The notes beneath the pieces were generated by a model. It ran no database searches. It saw nothing but the letters and a program-made list of their open reading frames with translations, and was not told the origin of the DNA. The position numbers were made by a program, and so were the translations under genes. From NCBI RefSeq assembly GCF_000716435.1, contig NZ_JNWO01000001.1, positions 708,810 to 772,809 of the forward strand: a stretch of 64,000 bases of DNA. The letters are read 5' to 3'. Of the stretch, positions 33,435-42,484 are shown in pieces (positions within the stretch are counted from its first letter, which is position 1; each line of letters begins with the position of its first letter). The stretch comes from Streptomyces xylophagus (lineage in GTDB: Bacteria > Actinomycetota > Actinomycetes > Streptomycetales > Streptomycetaceae).

Positions 33435-34679
33435 TCAGCCACCCCACGGCAGAGCGGCGATCACCGGCGCGTGCTGCGCCCGGCCGGCCGGGTAGACCGG
33501 CAGCATCTTCCCGCTGATCCACTGCACCAACACGTACGAGGAGTTGGCGGCCCCGTCCGCATTCCAGCTCAGATTTCCCTCCAGGGTCTGCCAACTGCCC
33601 GTGTGCAGCGCGGAGATGAGGGTCGCGTTGTCCACCTTGCCGGTCTTGGCAGCGACTTCCTCAAGCAGTTGCCCGCAGGAGTACGCCTCGGCGGACGTGC
33701 TGTCGATCGTGCCGGCGGTGCCGCCGTACTTCCTGGTGTACGCGCTGAGGAAGCCGGCGTTGCCATAGGTGTTGGAGCTCGGGAACCAGTCGCCGGAGGA
33801 GAAGATCCCGTCGACGTTCGAAGCGCCGACGTTGCCCGGGAAGTTGTGCGGGTCGTTCGCCCCGTTGGACAGATAGAGCAGCTTCGGCGCCCACTTGAGC
33901 TGCACCATGGCCTTGACCATGCGGTAGGCGTCGTCCGCCTGGGTGCCGCCGACGACCAGGTCGGGCTTCTTCGCGGCCATCGCGGACACGACGGGGGTCA
34001 GGTCGGTGATCTCGGCGGGGTAGATCTGCTGGTAGACCGTCTTGATCCCGGCGGCTTCGAGCCGGGTGCGTACCTCGTCGGCGATCGGCGAGGCGAAGGG
34101 GTCGTCGAGCGCCGGATACGCGGCGGTCTTCGGACGCCGGGCCGCCGGGAGAGAGAGGATGTAGTCGGCGAACACGTCACCCTGTTTGACGACGGGCGCC
34201 GGCTGCACGAAGAAGAGGTTGTGCAGATGCTGGGCGAAGACCTTCGGTCCACCGCCCGCCGGCTCGAGGAACGCGTAGCCGTAGCGCTTGGCCACCTGGG
34301 AGGCGGGGATCGTGAGCAGGCTGGAGAACGGGCCGAAGGTCAGGTCGACATGGTCCTTGGTGATCAGGTTCTGGTAGTTGCCGACCACCTGGGTGGGGCT
34401 GGAGGTGTCGTCGACGATGCTGAGCTGCACCTTGCGGCCGAGGATCCCGCCCTTGGCGTTCACAGTGTCGGCCCACAGCCGGTATCCCCGCTCGGCGCTC
34501 TTGCCCGGGTCGGAGAAGTCGCCGGTCAGCGACAGGGATATACCGATCTTCAGAGGCGCGTGCGACGACGCCGAGGAGCTGGGCTTCGCCGAGGAACTGC
34601 AGGCGACCAGCACGGCGGTGGCGGCGACGGCCGCGAACAGCGCGCGGGACGAAGAGGCGTGACGGTACGGATGACGCAT
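33435..34679 (-). CDS. Periplasmic-type substrate-binding lipoprotein of the Liv-type importer
   Basis: 414 residues, ATG 34679. Lipoprotein signal: basic start, hydrophobic core and lipobox 'AVLVAC' with Cys27, then a Ser/Ala-rich linker. The mature part is a type I periplasmic-binding fold: 'KIGISLSLTGDFSDPGKSAERGYRLWADTVNAKGGILGRKVQLSIVDD', as in LivJ/AmiC/UrtA proteins. It is the first gene of the operon and the first codon lies ~150 bp from the divergent LacI-type gene, with two operator-like palindromes between. It should capture the operon's substrate outside the membrane; the ligand cannot be read off. Confidence 0.88.
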   Translation of the reverse strand: MRHPYRHASSSRALFAAVAATAVLVACSSSAKPSSSASSHAPLKIGISLSLTGDFSDPGKSAERGYRLWADTVNAKGGILGRKVQLSIVDDTSSPTQVVGNYQNLITKDHVDLTFGPFSSLLTIPASQVAKRYGYAFLEPAGGGPKVFAQHLHNLFFVQPAPVVKQGDVFADYILSLPAARRPKTAAYPALDDPFASPIADEVRTRLEAAGIKTVYQQIYPAEITDLTPVVSAMAAKKPDLVVGGTQADDAYRMVKAMVQLKWAPKLLYLSNGANDPHNFPGNVGASNVDGIFSSGDWFPSSNTYGNAGFLSAYTRKYGGTAGTIDSTSAEAYSCGQLLEEVAAKTGKVDNATLISALHTGSWQTLEGNLSWNADGAANSSYVLVQWISGKMLPVYPAGRAQHAPVIAALPWGG

Positions 34680-34715
34680 GATCGGACACCCTTCGTGGAA
34701 GGGACTTTCTCACCC

Positions 34716-34731
34716 ATGCGATCGATTGCGG
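34716..34731. promoter_or_regulatory. LacI-type operator, site 1
   Basis: ATGCGATCGATTGCGG: the right half CGATTGCGG is shared with site 2, the left half is degenerate, and the centre is the CG typical of LacI-family sites. It lies ~37 bp upstream of the binding-protein start (minus strand), well placed to block the operon promoter. Confidence 0.5.
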
Positions 34732-34783
34732 GGGAGTCTGCTGCCGCCGGGCCGAGGTGTCAACGGCCGCAGGAGCAAAGCGA

Positions 34784-34799
34784 CCGCAATGGATTGCGG
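34784..34799. promoter_or_regulatory. LacI-type operator, site 2
   Basis: CCGCAAT-GG-ATTGCGG, a perfect 7-bp dyad with a 2-bp centre, 30 bp before the LacI-type gene start. It shares the ATTGCGG half with site 1 about 70 bp away, so repression loops or independent control of both directions are possible. Confidence 0.6.
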
Positions 34800-34828
34800 C
34801 TCCGCCCGGCACGCCCTAGCCTCGCCGC

Positions 34829-35842
34829 ATGACCAGCGGCCGACCGCCCACGCTCGACGACGTGGCCCGTGCGGCCGGCGTGCACAAGGCGACCGCGTCC
34901 CGGGCGCTCAACCCGGCCACCCGGCACCAGGTCAGCGCCCGGACCGCGCACCGCGTCTCGCTGGAGGCCACCCGGCTCGGCTATGTGCCCAACACCCTGG
35001 CCCGGGGCCTGCGTACCAGCCGGACCGCCGCCGTCGGCGTGCTCATCCCCGACCTGACCAACCCGCTGTTCCCGCCGATCGTGCGCGGCATCCAGGACCG
35101 CCTTGAACAACAGGGCTACACGGCCCTGTTGGTCAACACCGACGCCGACGAGGCCCGCGAGCGCGCCGAGTTCGACGCCCTGCGCAGCCGCCGGGTCGAG
35201 GGATTCATCGTCGCGACCGCCCGCCGCCACCACCCCCTGCTCGAACTGGCCGTACGGGAGCGGATCACCTTCGTCACCGTCAACCGCTTCACCGAACTGC
35301 CCGACGTGCCCGCCGTACTGGGCGACGACGCGGACGGCATCGCGCAGGCGGTGGCCCACCTGCGCGGCCTCGGCCACACCCGGCTCGCCCACCTGGCCGG
35401 GCCCCAGACCCTGTCCACCGGCCATGTCCGGATGCGGGCTTTCCGCGCCGCCGCCCCTGGTGCCGCCGTCGTGGAGTGCGCGAGTTACACGGAGGCCGCC
35501 GGGTACGACGCCGCCCGGCTGCTTTTCGAACGGCACCCGCACACCACCGCGGTCCTCGCGGGCAACGACCTCATCGCCCTCGGTACCCTGCGCGCGATCG
35601 AGGGCCTGGGCCGCTGCTGCCCGGCGGACGTGTCCGTCGTCGGCTTCAACGACATGCCGTTCGCGGACCGCTTCCGGCCGCCGCTGACCACGGTCCACGT
35701 CCCGCACCACCTTATGGGCGTGCAGGCCGCCCAGCTCCTCCTGGACCACCTGCGCGCCGCCGCGCCACCCTGGAGCATCCTGCTGCCCGCCCGGCTGGTC
35801 GTCCGCGGTTCGACCGCCCGCCGCCGGCCCGGTCCCACGTGA
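34829..35842 (+). CDS. LacI-family transcriptional repressor of the divergent importer/catabolic operon
   Basis: 337 residues, ATG 34829. N-terminal HTH 'PTLDDVARAAGVHKATASRALNP' and hinge 'RLGYVPNTLARGLRTSRT', then the sugar-binding-protein-like effector domain: 'VGVLIPDLTNPLFPPIVRGIQDRLEQQGY', 'AVLAGNDLIALGTLRAIEGLG' and 'VSVVGFNDMPFADRFRPPLTTV'. Its position divergent from the ABC operon and the two matching palindromes in between make it the likely local repressor, released by an imported compound or a metabolite of it. Confidence 0.88.
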   Translation: MTSGRPPTLDDVARAAGVHKATASRALNPATRHQVSARTAHRVSLEATRLGYVPNTLARGLRTSRTAAVGVLIPDLTNPLFPPIVRGIQDRLEQQGYTALLVNTDADEARERAEFDALRSRRVEGFIVATARRHHPLLELAVRERITFVTVNRFTELPDVPAVLGDDADGIAQAVAHLRGLGHTRLAHLAGPQTLSTGHVRMRAFRAAAPGAAVVECASYTEAAGYDAARLLFERHPHTTAVLAGNDLIALGTLRAIEGLGRCCPADVSVVGFNDMPFADRFRPPLTTVHVPHHLMGVQAAQLLLDHLRAAAPPWSILLPARLVVRGSTARRRPGPT

Positions 35843-36003
35843 TGCGCGCGTCGGGCCCAAAATACCTGGAGCTTGATCTCTGAGACCGGGCGGACGTTCC
35901 CGGAGTCCACTGTCTGTTGGATGCCGAGTGCGTCGGGATCGGCGGCTGTGCCTGGCGGGGCAGGGCCACGCTCGCGCAGTTTCAGGACTTCGTGAGGGGC
36001 GGG

Positions 36004-37211
36004 ACCTTAGATTCAACCGGTCAAGGCAACGCTCTCTGCTGGTGTCCGGAAACCCAGGCACTTGCGCGGACGGTTGTTGAGCTTCGTCGCGATGGCGTTG
36101 AGGTCGTCCTGGCTGAAGGTCGACAGGTTTGTCTCCTTGGGCAGGTACTGGCGGAGCAACTTGTTGGTGTTCTCGTTGGTGCCACGTTGCCAGGGGCTGC
36201 GTGGCGCCGCGAAGAACACGTTGATACCGGTGTCGGCGCTGAGGCGCTTATGAGCTGCCAGTTCCATGCCGCGATCCCAGGTCAGCATGCCGCGTAGGCG
36301 GGAATCCATGCGTGTGTAGGTCTCGGCCAGAGCGGGAACGACCACGGCGGTGTGGCGGCTGGCGAGCTTCACGACCTGGAGAAACCGCGTCTTCCGGTCG
36401 ACGAGTGTCGCGACCTGGCTGTTGTTCGAGCCGATCACCAGATCGCCTTCCAGGTGCCCGGACTCGCTGCGGTCCTCCGCGGCCTGGGGCCGCTCCTCGA
36501 TCGGCCGGGCATCCCGGATCTGGGAACGCCACTGTCCCTTCACCGTGTGACGCTTGTTCTTCCGGATCGGACGGCCGGTCCGCAGACGTTTGCAGAGCTC
36601 ACGAGGCACCACTTTCCATCGGGTGATGTAGACCGACCGGTAGATCGTCTCGTGGCTGATCCGCATTCCCGGGTCGTCACCGTGACGCAGACGCAGATGC
36701 CCGACGATCTGCTCCGGTGACCATTCCTCCCTCAGCAGGTCCAGCACCGTCTGCCTCAACGCGGGCCGGCGAGCGAGCAGGCACTCTTTCGGACGCCGAC
36801 CGCGGTCAAGTGCACGCTCCTGCGCGGCGATTGCCCGGTAGACGTCGCGTCCGCCGTTGTTGTTGACTTCACGGCTGACCGTTGACACGGCACGCCCCAG
36901 CAGACCGGCGATCGCCCGGTAGGAATCGCCGGCACACAGCCTTCGGGAGATCTCCTCCCGCTCCACCAGGGTCAAACTTCCGACGCGCGTCGTGCGAGGC
37001 AGCGGAGCGATTCCTCCGTGGTGCTTGAGGACGGTGAACACCGAGCCGGGCGGCTTGCCGATTCCCCTCGAGATGACGCTGATCGACTCCCCGGACCTCC
37101 ACCGCCGCCACAGGTCGGCCTTCATCTCGTCCGACACCCCCGGCCGTCCCAGTCTCGCCACTTCTACTGCCCTCAACCTGCACTGTTGCTCTGACCGGTT
37201 GAATCTAAGGT
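36004..37211 (-). mobile_element. Complete IS30-family insertion sequence (~1208 bp)
   Basis: Terminal inverted repeats of 27 bp with 25 matches: 36004-36030 and 37185-37211, outer bases ACCTTAGATTCAACCGGTCA; they differ only at positions 21-22. They enclose one IS30-type transposase. A target duplication could not be fixed with confidence from the flanks (GGCGGG / TCCGGG). Confidence 0.85.
36013..37161 (-). CDS. IS30-family DDE transposase
   Basis: About 382 residues from GTG 37161 (GAGGG 8 nt upstream; ATG 37125 is the first ATG). N-terminal HTH with 'LTLVEREEISRRLCAGDSYRAIAGLLGRAVSTVSREVNNNGG', typical of IS30. The core holds 'SGHLEGDLVIGSNNSQVATLVDRKTRF' (first Asp), 'LRGMLTWDRGMELAAHKRL' (second Asp) and 'APRSPWQRGTNENTNKLLRQYLPK' (Glu). 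The reading frame is open, so it is probably functional. The frame extends far upstream into non-IS sequence, which I do not count as coding. Confidence 0.85.
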   Translation of the reverse strand: MARLGRPGVSDEMKADLWRRWRSGESISVISRGIGKPPGSVFTVLKHHGGIAPLPRTTRVGSLTLVEREEISRRLCAGDSYRAIAGLLGRAVSTVSREVNNNGGRDVYRAIAAQERALDRGRRPKECLLARRPALRQTVLDLLREEWSPEQIVGHLRLRHGDDPGMRISHETIYRSVYITRWKVVPRELCKRLRTGRPIRKNKRHTVKGQWRSQIRDARPIEERPQAAEDRSESGHLEGDLVIGSNNSQVATLVDRKTRFLQVVKLASRHTAVVVPALAETYTRMDSRLRGMLTWDRGMELAAHKRLSADTGINVFFAAPRSPWQRGTNENTNKLLRQYLPKETNLSTFSQDDLNAIATKLNNRPRKCLGFRTPAESVALTG

Positions 37212-37220
37212 TCCGGGTTT

Positions 37221-37403
37221 CTACCGTTGCTTGGCCAGCATCCGCGCCGCTTGCGAGAAGCAGATCAACGCAAAGCCGAAGCCGACAGCCAAGGCGGCAA
37301 CGCCTCTGCCCGCGTGCTCTCCCAGCAGAAACCAGGAACCCCCTGCCAAGAGGAGGACGGCTCCCGTTGCCAGCAATCCGATTGTGATTCTGCGGTCGCT
37401 CAT
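37221..37403 (-). CDS. Small two-span membrane protein
   Basis: 60 residues from ATG 37403 with GAGG ~9 nt upstream: 'MSDRRITIGLLATGAVLLL', then a second hydrophobic stretch 'GVAALAVGFGFALICFSQAA' and a basic tail 'RMLAKQR'. Good codon usage and a plausible small integral membrane protein. It begins immediately outside the IS30 end, so its original neighbour upstream or downstream may have been cut. Function unknown. Confidence 0.5.
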   Translation of the reverse strand: MSDRRITIGLLATGAVLLLAGGSWFLLGEHAGRGVAALAVGFGFALICFSQAARMLAKQR

Positions 37404-37498
37404 CACGGCCTCGCACCTCGTCCATCGTCGTGCCCAACAGGTGGCCAGAAAAGTGAAGAGTACTCCTGACCTGCAATGATTGGACTTGTCGAGGGTCC

Positions 37499-38903
37499 TG
37501 TCAGCTGCAAGGAAAGAAGCACTCTCCGGCGAACAAGCGTATCGGGTCATACCCGCATGTCCGCGTCCAGGGCGGTGGGGGTGCCGTGGTCTCGCAGGCC
37601 GGTGGGGTGCTACTGGTGGAGACCGCTCGCAAGTCCGGGCTGGACACGGCGATATCGGCAGCGTTGATGCCGTGGCGCAAGCCGCGTGCGGTGCACGATC
37701 CGGGCAAGGTCCTGCTGGACGTCGCCCTGGCGGTGGCACTCGGCGGGGACTGCCTGTCGGACGTGGCCGTGCTGCGGGCCGAGCCGCTGGTGTTTGGGCC
37801 GGTAGCCTCCGATCCCACCGTCTCCAGGCTGGTCGAGACCCTGGCCACGGCTGGCCCTCGCGCGCTGGCGGCGATTCGCCGGGCAAGGGCCGAAGTCCGC
37901 CAGCGAGTGTGGAAGTTGGCTGGTGCCGATGCCCCCGGCATGGGCGGTCAGGTCATCGTGGACATAGACGGGGTACTGGTGCTGGCGCACTCCGAGAAGC
38001 AGGACGCCACCGCGACCTGGAAGCGGACCTTCCGGCACCATCCGCTGGTCGCGTTCGTCGATCACGGCGCGGCCGGGTCCGGGGAACCGGTGGCCGGACT
38101 GCTGCGGCCGGGCAACGCGGGCAGCAACACCGCCGCCGACCACATCACCACCACCGGCATGGCCCTCGCCCAGTTGCCGAAGCACCATCGGCGCGGACGA
38201 CGCACGCTGATCCGGACCGACTCCGCCGGCGGCACCCACGAATTCTTGAACTGGCTCACGGCGCGGGGCCGGTGGCTGTCCTACTCGGTCGGGATGACGA
38301 TCACAGAGGCCGTCCACGACGCCGTGCTGCAGGTCCCGGCTTCGGCCTGGACCCCGGCTCGAGCCCGACGGCCAGGTCCGAGACGGTGCCTGGGTGGCCG
38401 AACTGGCTGGCGACGTTCTGAAGGGCTGGCCGGCGGGTGTGCGGCTGATCGTGCGCAAGGAACGGCCTCATCCCGGCGCTCAGTTGAGGTTCACCGACAC
38501 CGACGGCATACGCCTGACCGGCTTCGCCACCAACACCCCGGACGCCGCGATCGCGCATCTGGAAGTGCGGCACCGCCAACGGGCCCGAGCCGAGGACCGC
38601 ATTCGCGCCGCTCGCGGCACCGGCCTGCGCAACCTTCCCCTGCACCGCGCCGCCCAGAACCAGGTCTGGCTGGAGATCGTCCAGATCGCCCTGGATCTGC
38701 TGGCCTGGATGCCGATGCTCGCCCTGACCGGCCGAGCCCGCCGCCGGGAACCCAAACGCCTACGACTTCGACTGTTCTCCGCCGCCGCACGCCTGGTCAC
38801 CACTGGCCGCCGACGCATCCTACGTCTGCCCCAGCCCTGGCCCTGGACGGACACGATCGCTAGCACCTTCACCCGGCTGCAAGCCCTACCCAACCCCGGC
38901 TGA
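37499..38903 (+). pseudogene. IS1380-family transposase, frameshifted
   Basis: Frame 1 runs 'KRIGSYPHVRVQGGGG', then 'VVSQAGGVLLVETARKSGLDTAISAAL', 'GGDCLSDVAVLRAEP', 'IVDIDGVLVLAHSEKQDATATWKRTF' and 'LIRTDSAGGTHEFLNWL' up to 'ASAWTPA'. The homology then continues in another frame as 'EPDGQVRDGAWVAELAGDVL' to 'LQALPNPG' at 38903. The shift lies at ~38357-38365. All IS1380 landmarks are present in order, but no normal start codon was found near 37499 and the frame is broken, so the gene is probably dead. Confidence 0.75.
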
Positions 38904-39241
38904 CCCACCAAAACAACCCACCCCGACGAGCAGCCGAACGCCTCCGGAACCGTGGAACCGGCGCCCACCCGACACGACAATCGGGCCCTCAGCCTGCCCG
39001 CCCTCGCCCCGGCAAGCCGTAACGGCCCATCGGATGAACCGACAGACCGTCACGAAAAATCGAGGTTAGGTCGTTCGCGTACAACTCCCCTTCCTTCGCG
39101 CTCCATTGGGAGGCGCCGACTGGCGGGGAGTGTTATGCGGGCTGTGCGGTATTCCATCGCCGATCATGGATTGCAGGGTGGGCATGCAGGCAAGGCTGTA
39201 AATGTGTCGCGTGCTGCTGAGGGTGTCGGGATACTCGCTCG
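38904..39241. other. 338-bp gene-free stretch after the IS1380 relic
   Basis: Holds the presumed right end of the IS1380 element: 'CGTCACGAAAAATCGAGGTT' at ~39050 resembles the AT-rich IS1380 termini, but a matching left end was not convincingly found. The remaining ~180 bp is probably the promoter region of the S66 peptidase gene; no clear -35/-10 pair was identified. Confidence 0.3.
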
Positions 39242-40258
39242 GTGACCCAGACTCCACTGCCTCAACCGCTTCGACCTCGTGCCCTGAGGCCGGGAGATCT
39301 CGTTGCGATCGCGTCGCTGTCCGGTCCGCTCCATACCGTTTACGAGCCCGACCTGAAGCAGGCGGTGGTCGTGCTTGAGCGGATGGGATTCCGCGTGCGT
39401 CGGGCACCGCTCCTCGAAGCAGGGCGGCACCATTGGTGGAGCGCGGCTACGCCGGCCGAGATCGCCGGGGAATTCAATGCTCTTCTGCGTGACCCTGAGG
39501 TGCGCGCCGTCATTGCGCATGACGGCGGCCAGACGGCACTCGGCTACCTCGACCTGATCGACTTCGAGGCAGTCACCGCTGACCCCAAGCCGATTCTCGG
39601 CTACAGCGACATTTCGCTGCTGCATCTGGTGCTGCATGCACGCACGGGTCTGGTCGGGTTCCATGCCGACGTGGCCACCCCGGGGCTCGGCGGGCACTGG
39701 CAGGCGGCGTCCGCAGCACGCCAAGCGGTGCTGGAGAAGCTCTACTTGAGGCTGCTGACCGGTACGGAGCCGATCGGTGCGCTGCCGACCACCGCGTCGT
39801 GGGAATGCTGGCGTGCAGGTCGCGCCGAAGGCCGACTGATCGGCGGGCTGCTCAACCGCATCGTGCTGGCACAGGCGACTTCGTACGCGCTGCCGCTCGA
39901 ACAGTTCGACGGCGCCGTGCTGTTCTGGGAGGAGGCGGGCGGCCACGCATCGCATGTGTGGAGCTATCTGCAGGTACTGCGGCACGCCGGCATCCTCGAC
40001 CGCATCGTCGGCATGGTCGTGGGCATCCCGACCGCGATCGACGGACTCGACTCGCCCGACACGTCCCCGACCCTGCAAGAGGTGGTCCTCGACGTCCTCG
40101 GCGACCGTGACATCCCGGTCCTGGGAAACGTCGAGTTCGGACACGCCGGCCCGAATCTGCCGATGCCGGTCGGCATTCGCGTCGGACTCGATGCGTATCA
40201 GCGGACCTTGTCGCTGCTTGAGCCGGCGGTACGCCCGCTTCGTGGCGCCGGGGTGTGA
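39242..40258 (+). CDS. S66-family peptidase (LD-carboxypeptidase / MccF-like)
   Basis: 338 residues, GTG 39242. Serine-peptidase triad region: nucleophile Ser122 in 'ILGYSDISLLHLVLHARTGL', 'VLFWEEAGG' (catalytic Glu) and 'NVEFGHAGPNLPMPVGI' (His). The oxyanion-side motif normally RGGYG is 'AHDGGQTALGYLDLID' here, as in more divergent MccF-like members. S66 enzymes cleave the LD bond of peptidoglycan tetrapeptides or detoxify peptidyl-nucleotide antibiotics such as microcin C. No cell-wall genes are nearby, so a self-immunity or drug-inactivation role is possible. The gene appears intact although surrounded by broken ones. Confidence 0.8.
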   Translation: MTQTPLPQPLRPRALRPGDLVAIASLSGPLHTVYEPDLKQAVVVLERMGFRVRRAPLLEAGRHHWWSAATPAEIAGEFNALLRDPEVRAVIAHDGGQTALGYLDLIDFEAVTADPKPILGYSDISLLHLVLHARTGLVGFHADVATPGLGGHWQAASAARQAVLEKLYLRLLTGTEPIGALPTTASWECWRAGRAEGRLIGGLLNRIVLAQATSYALPLEQFDGAVLFWEEAGGHASHVWSYLQVLRHAGILDRIVGMVVGIPTAIDGLDSPDTSPTLQEVVLDVLGDRDIPVLGNVEFGHAGPNLPMPVGIRVGLDAYQRTLSLLEPAVRPLRGAGV

Positions 40259-40259
40259 G

Positions 40260-41200
40260 GGACGGTGGTGCTGCGGTCGGCGGCTCGGGCGGGGCGGCTG
40301 GGGATTCCGTAGTCGGTGAGGCGGCGGGCCAGTGTGCTGCCGGTGATGTGACGGCCTGGCTGGGCTGCGGGGAAGAGCCAGCGGTTGGGGTAGTTCGTTG
40401 CCCAGTCCGGTGGCCGTGGCTGGTCGGCGAACTCGCTCAGGAGCCGGGTCAGGGGGGCGGGCAGGCGGATGGGGACGTGGTCCAGAAGGAGGACTGTTTC
40501 CTGGTTCCGGACGGCCATGGCGTCGGTGGGCAGCGCGGCGATCCGGGTGACTTCTTGCCCGAAGAGGAAGAGGAAGAGGATGGCGCCGGCGCAGCGGATG
40601 TCGAGCGGGAGAGCGGTGTCGGGCAGACACTGGTGGAGGATCTCCCAGTGGGAGACTTCGTCCAGGCAGGCGGGATCCGGTCGGGGCCGCACGGGGACGA
40701 CCAGGTCCTGGCCGTGGCCGCGGCGTGCTGCTCAGACGAGGAAGTCGCGGACCTCGTAACGGGTGCTGCGGCCCGCCGCCAGCCACTGGTCGACTTCGTG
40801 CTGGGTGACCTCCGCCAGGTCCAGGCCGGCCGCCTGCATGGTGCCCAGGAAGTGGGCGGCCACGTTGATTCTCGTCTGGGCCCAGCGCAGCCGGTTGGCG
40901 AAGGCATAGGCGCGGTGGCTGCGGCGGCGGGCTCGGGGCAGGAGCGACCAGCGAACGTAGGTCCGCAGCAGCAGGGCGTGCTCGGGGTGACGGGTCAGGA
41001 CGCGGGCGAGATGGCGTTCGACGCGGGCCGGGAGCTTGTCTCGCTCGGGCAGGGCTTGGTAGGCGAGGAGCATGCCGCGCAGGTAGTCGACGGCTCGGGC
41101 GCCGCCCCGGCTTCCGGTGGAGGCAAGGGCGTCCAGGTCTTCGTGCGTCAGTGCCCGCCCGTCGGTGACGACGGGTGGGCAGGAGCTTGGCAGAGCGGGC
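40260..41200 (-). pseudogene. Tyrosine-recombinase-like protein, truncated and with a nonsense codon
   Basis: Reading the minus strand: 'CPPVVTDGRALTHEDLDALAS', 'AVDYLRGMLLAYQALPERDKLPARVERHLARVL', 'RWAQTRINVAAHFLGTMQAAGLDLAEVTQHEVDQWL', then 'STRYEVRDFLV' and a TGA at 40732-40734. The same frame continues after it ('AARRGHGQDLVVPVRPRPDP', 'HWEILHQCLPDTALPLDIRC', 'LFPAAQPGRHITGSTLARRL'), so a single Trp-to-stop change is enough. Both ends are lost: the N-terminus at ~41200 and the catalytic-Tyr end inside the S66 gene. This is a common mobile-recombinase type in Streptomyces arms. Confidence 0.6.
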
Positions 41201-41236
41201 CGGGGGAGAGGGCGCCACGGCCTGCCGGGTGTAGCA

Positions 41237-41932
41237 CAGGCTCGGCGCGGACCGGGCCTCGGCCACCGATATCGGCGGGGCGTGCGCGGGATTTCTCTAC
41301 GCCCTGGAGCTGGCCCGTGACGACCTGGCGGCGTCCTGTCCCGGGGCCGGGCGCTGGTCATCGGGGCAGAGGTGTTCTCCAAGTTCCAGAACCCCGGCGA
41401 CCGCTCCACCGGGGTGCTGTTCGCCGACGGCGCGGGCGCGGTCGTCGTGGGTCCCACACCCGCGGGGGAGGGAATGCTGTGCAGCGCGCACGGATCGGAT
41501 GGGGGACTGGCTGACATCGGCGGGATCTGCGCCGGAGGCAGTGCCCGTCCGGCCAGTGAGCTCACCGTTGCTGAAGGCGGGCACTACCTGCACATGAACG
41601 GGAAAGCCGTCGCGGCCTACTTCCACGGGGTCTTCCCGCAGATCGTGGCGAGGATCACCCGGCTGTCCGGCCTGAACCTGGACCAGATCGACCTGGTCAT
41701 CCTGCATCAGGCCAACGCGCGCATGCTGCGCACCCTGGGCGCTGAGCTGGGCATCTCCACGTCCCAACTCGTGGTCACCGTCGACACGTTCGGCAACACC
41801 GGGGCGGCTTCGATCCCCATAGCCATGCACGCGGCACGGTCCCAGGGAAGGCTCAAGCCGCAGAGCACCGTCCTGCACGCCGCGGTCGGCTCGGGGATGA
41901 GCTGGGCGGGTTCCGTGCAGCGCTGGCGGTGA
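41237..41932 (+). pseudogene. 3-oxoacyl-ACP synthase III (FabH-like) fragment, frameshifted
   Basis: Frame A gives 'TDIGGACAGFLYALELARDDLAAS' with the active-site Cys. About 20 bp later the homology moves to another frame, 'ALVIGAEVFSKFQNPGDRSTGVLFADGAGAVVV', and runs to 41932 with 'VILHQANARMLRTLG' (catalytic His) and 'DTFGNTGAASIPIAM' (catalytic Asn). The first ~110 residues of a KAS III are missing at the junction with the recombinase relic. The secondary-metabolite-like sequence suggests a lost fatty-acid or polyketide priming gene. Confidence 0.75.
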
Positions 41933-42095
41933 CCCCGCACTGCCGGCGAGCCAGGATCCCCAGCGTCCGGCGCCGTGACCAGGGCCGTCCGCCAGCCAGT
42001 TCGCCGGCGCACCGTATGCCCCGGCCCACCGCTGAGGCACGGTGGAGACCTCCGGCTCGCCGCTTTCCCCCCGTAGCAACGGGCCGGAGTCGCGC

Positions 42096-42260
42096 TCAGC
42101 GGGCCAGAGTGACGGTGATCGGCCGGTCGGGGCAGTCTGCGAACTGCTGGGCAAGCGCGTCGCGCTCGGTGGCGTCGATGTTCAGGCCCCACCGCGTCTT
42201 GTCGGCGACCCAGTCGGTGTCGTACTGGCAGTGGTAGCCCGCGATAGCGGAGGTCTCCCA
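42096..42260 (-). pseudogene. C-terminal relic of an HNH (DUF1524-type) nuclease
   Basis: Minus strand 'AIAGYHCQYDTDWVADKTRWGLNIDATERDALAQQFADCP' then stop at 42096. The pattern Y-x-x-D-W-V-x-x-K-x-R-W-x-L-x-x-D-x-x-E-x-x-A-L is how Streptomyces DUF1524 HNH endonucleases end. The nuclease core is absent. Assigned from pattern memory only. The ~220 bp to 42484 holds nothing I can interpret. Confidence 0.4.
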
Positions 42261-42484
42261 TGGACGCGCCATGCGGCCTGGTCCAGCAGCGTGCTGGCTC
42301 CGCGCCTGCAGAGGTCTCCTGCCACGGCGCCATAGGACGTGACTTGTTCTTCCAGGTCGCCCGGCAACTCGCCCGCGCCCGAACCCGTGACTCGTACCGA
42401 CGTTCTTGCCGCCCTCCCGGCGGCCGCGCAGCAGCTGCCCCGACAGCAGCCGGACGGACTGGGCTGACCCCGTCTGCTTCACCG

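Noticed and set aside
37212..37886. Long minus-strand frames upstream of the 60-residue membrane protein and of the IS30 transposase
   Set aside because: They run antisense through the IS1380 relic and are Pro/Arg-rich without motifs.
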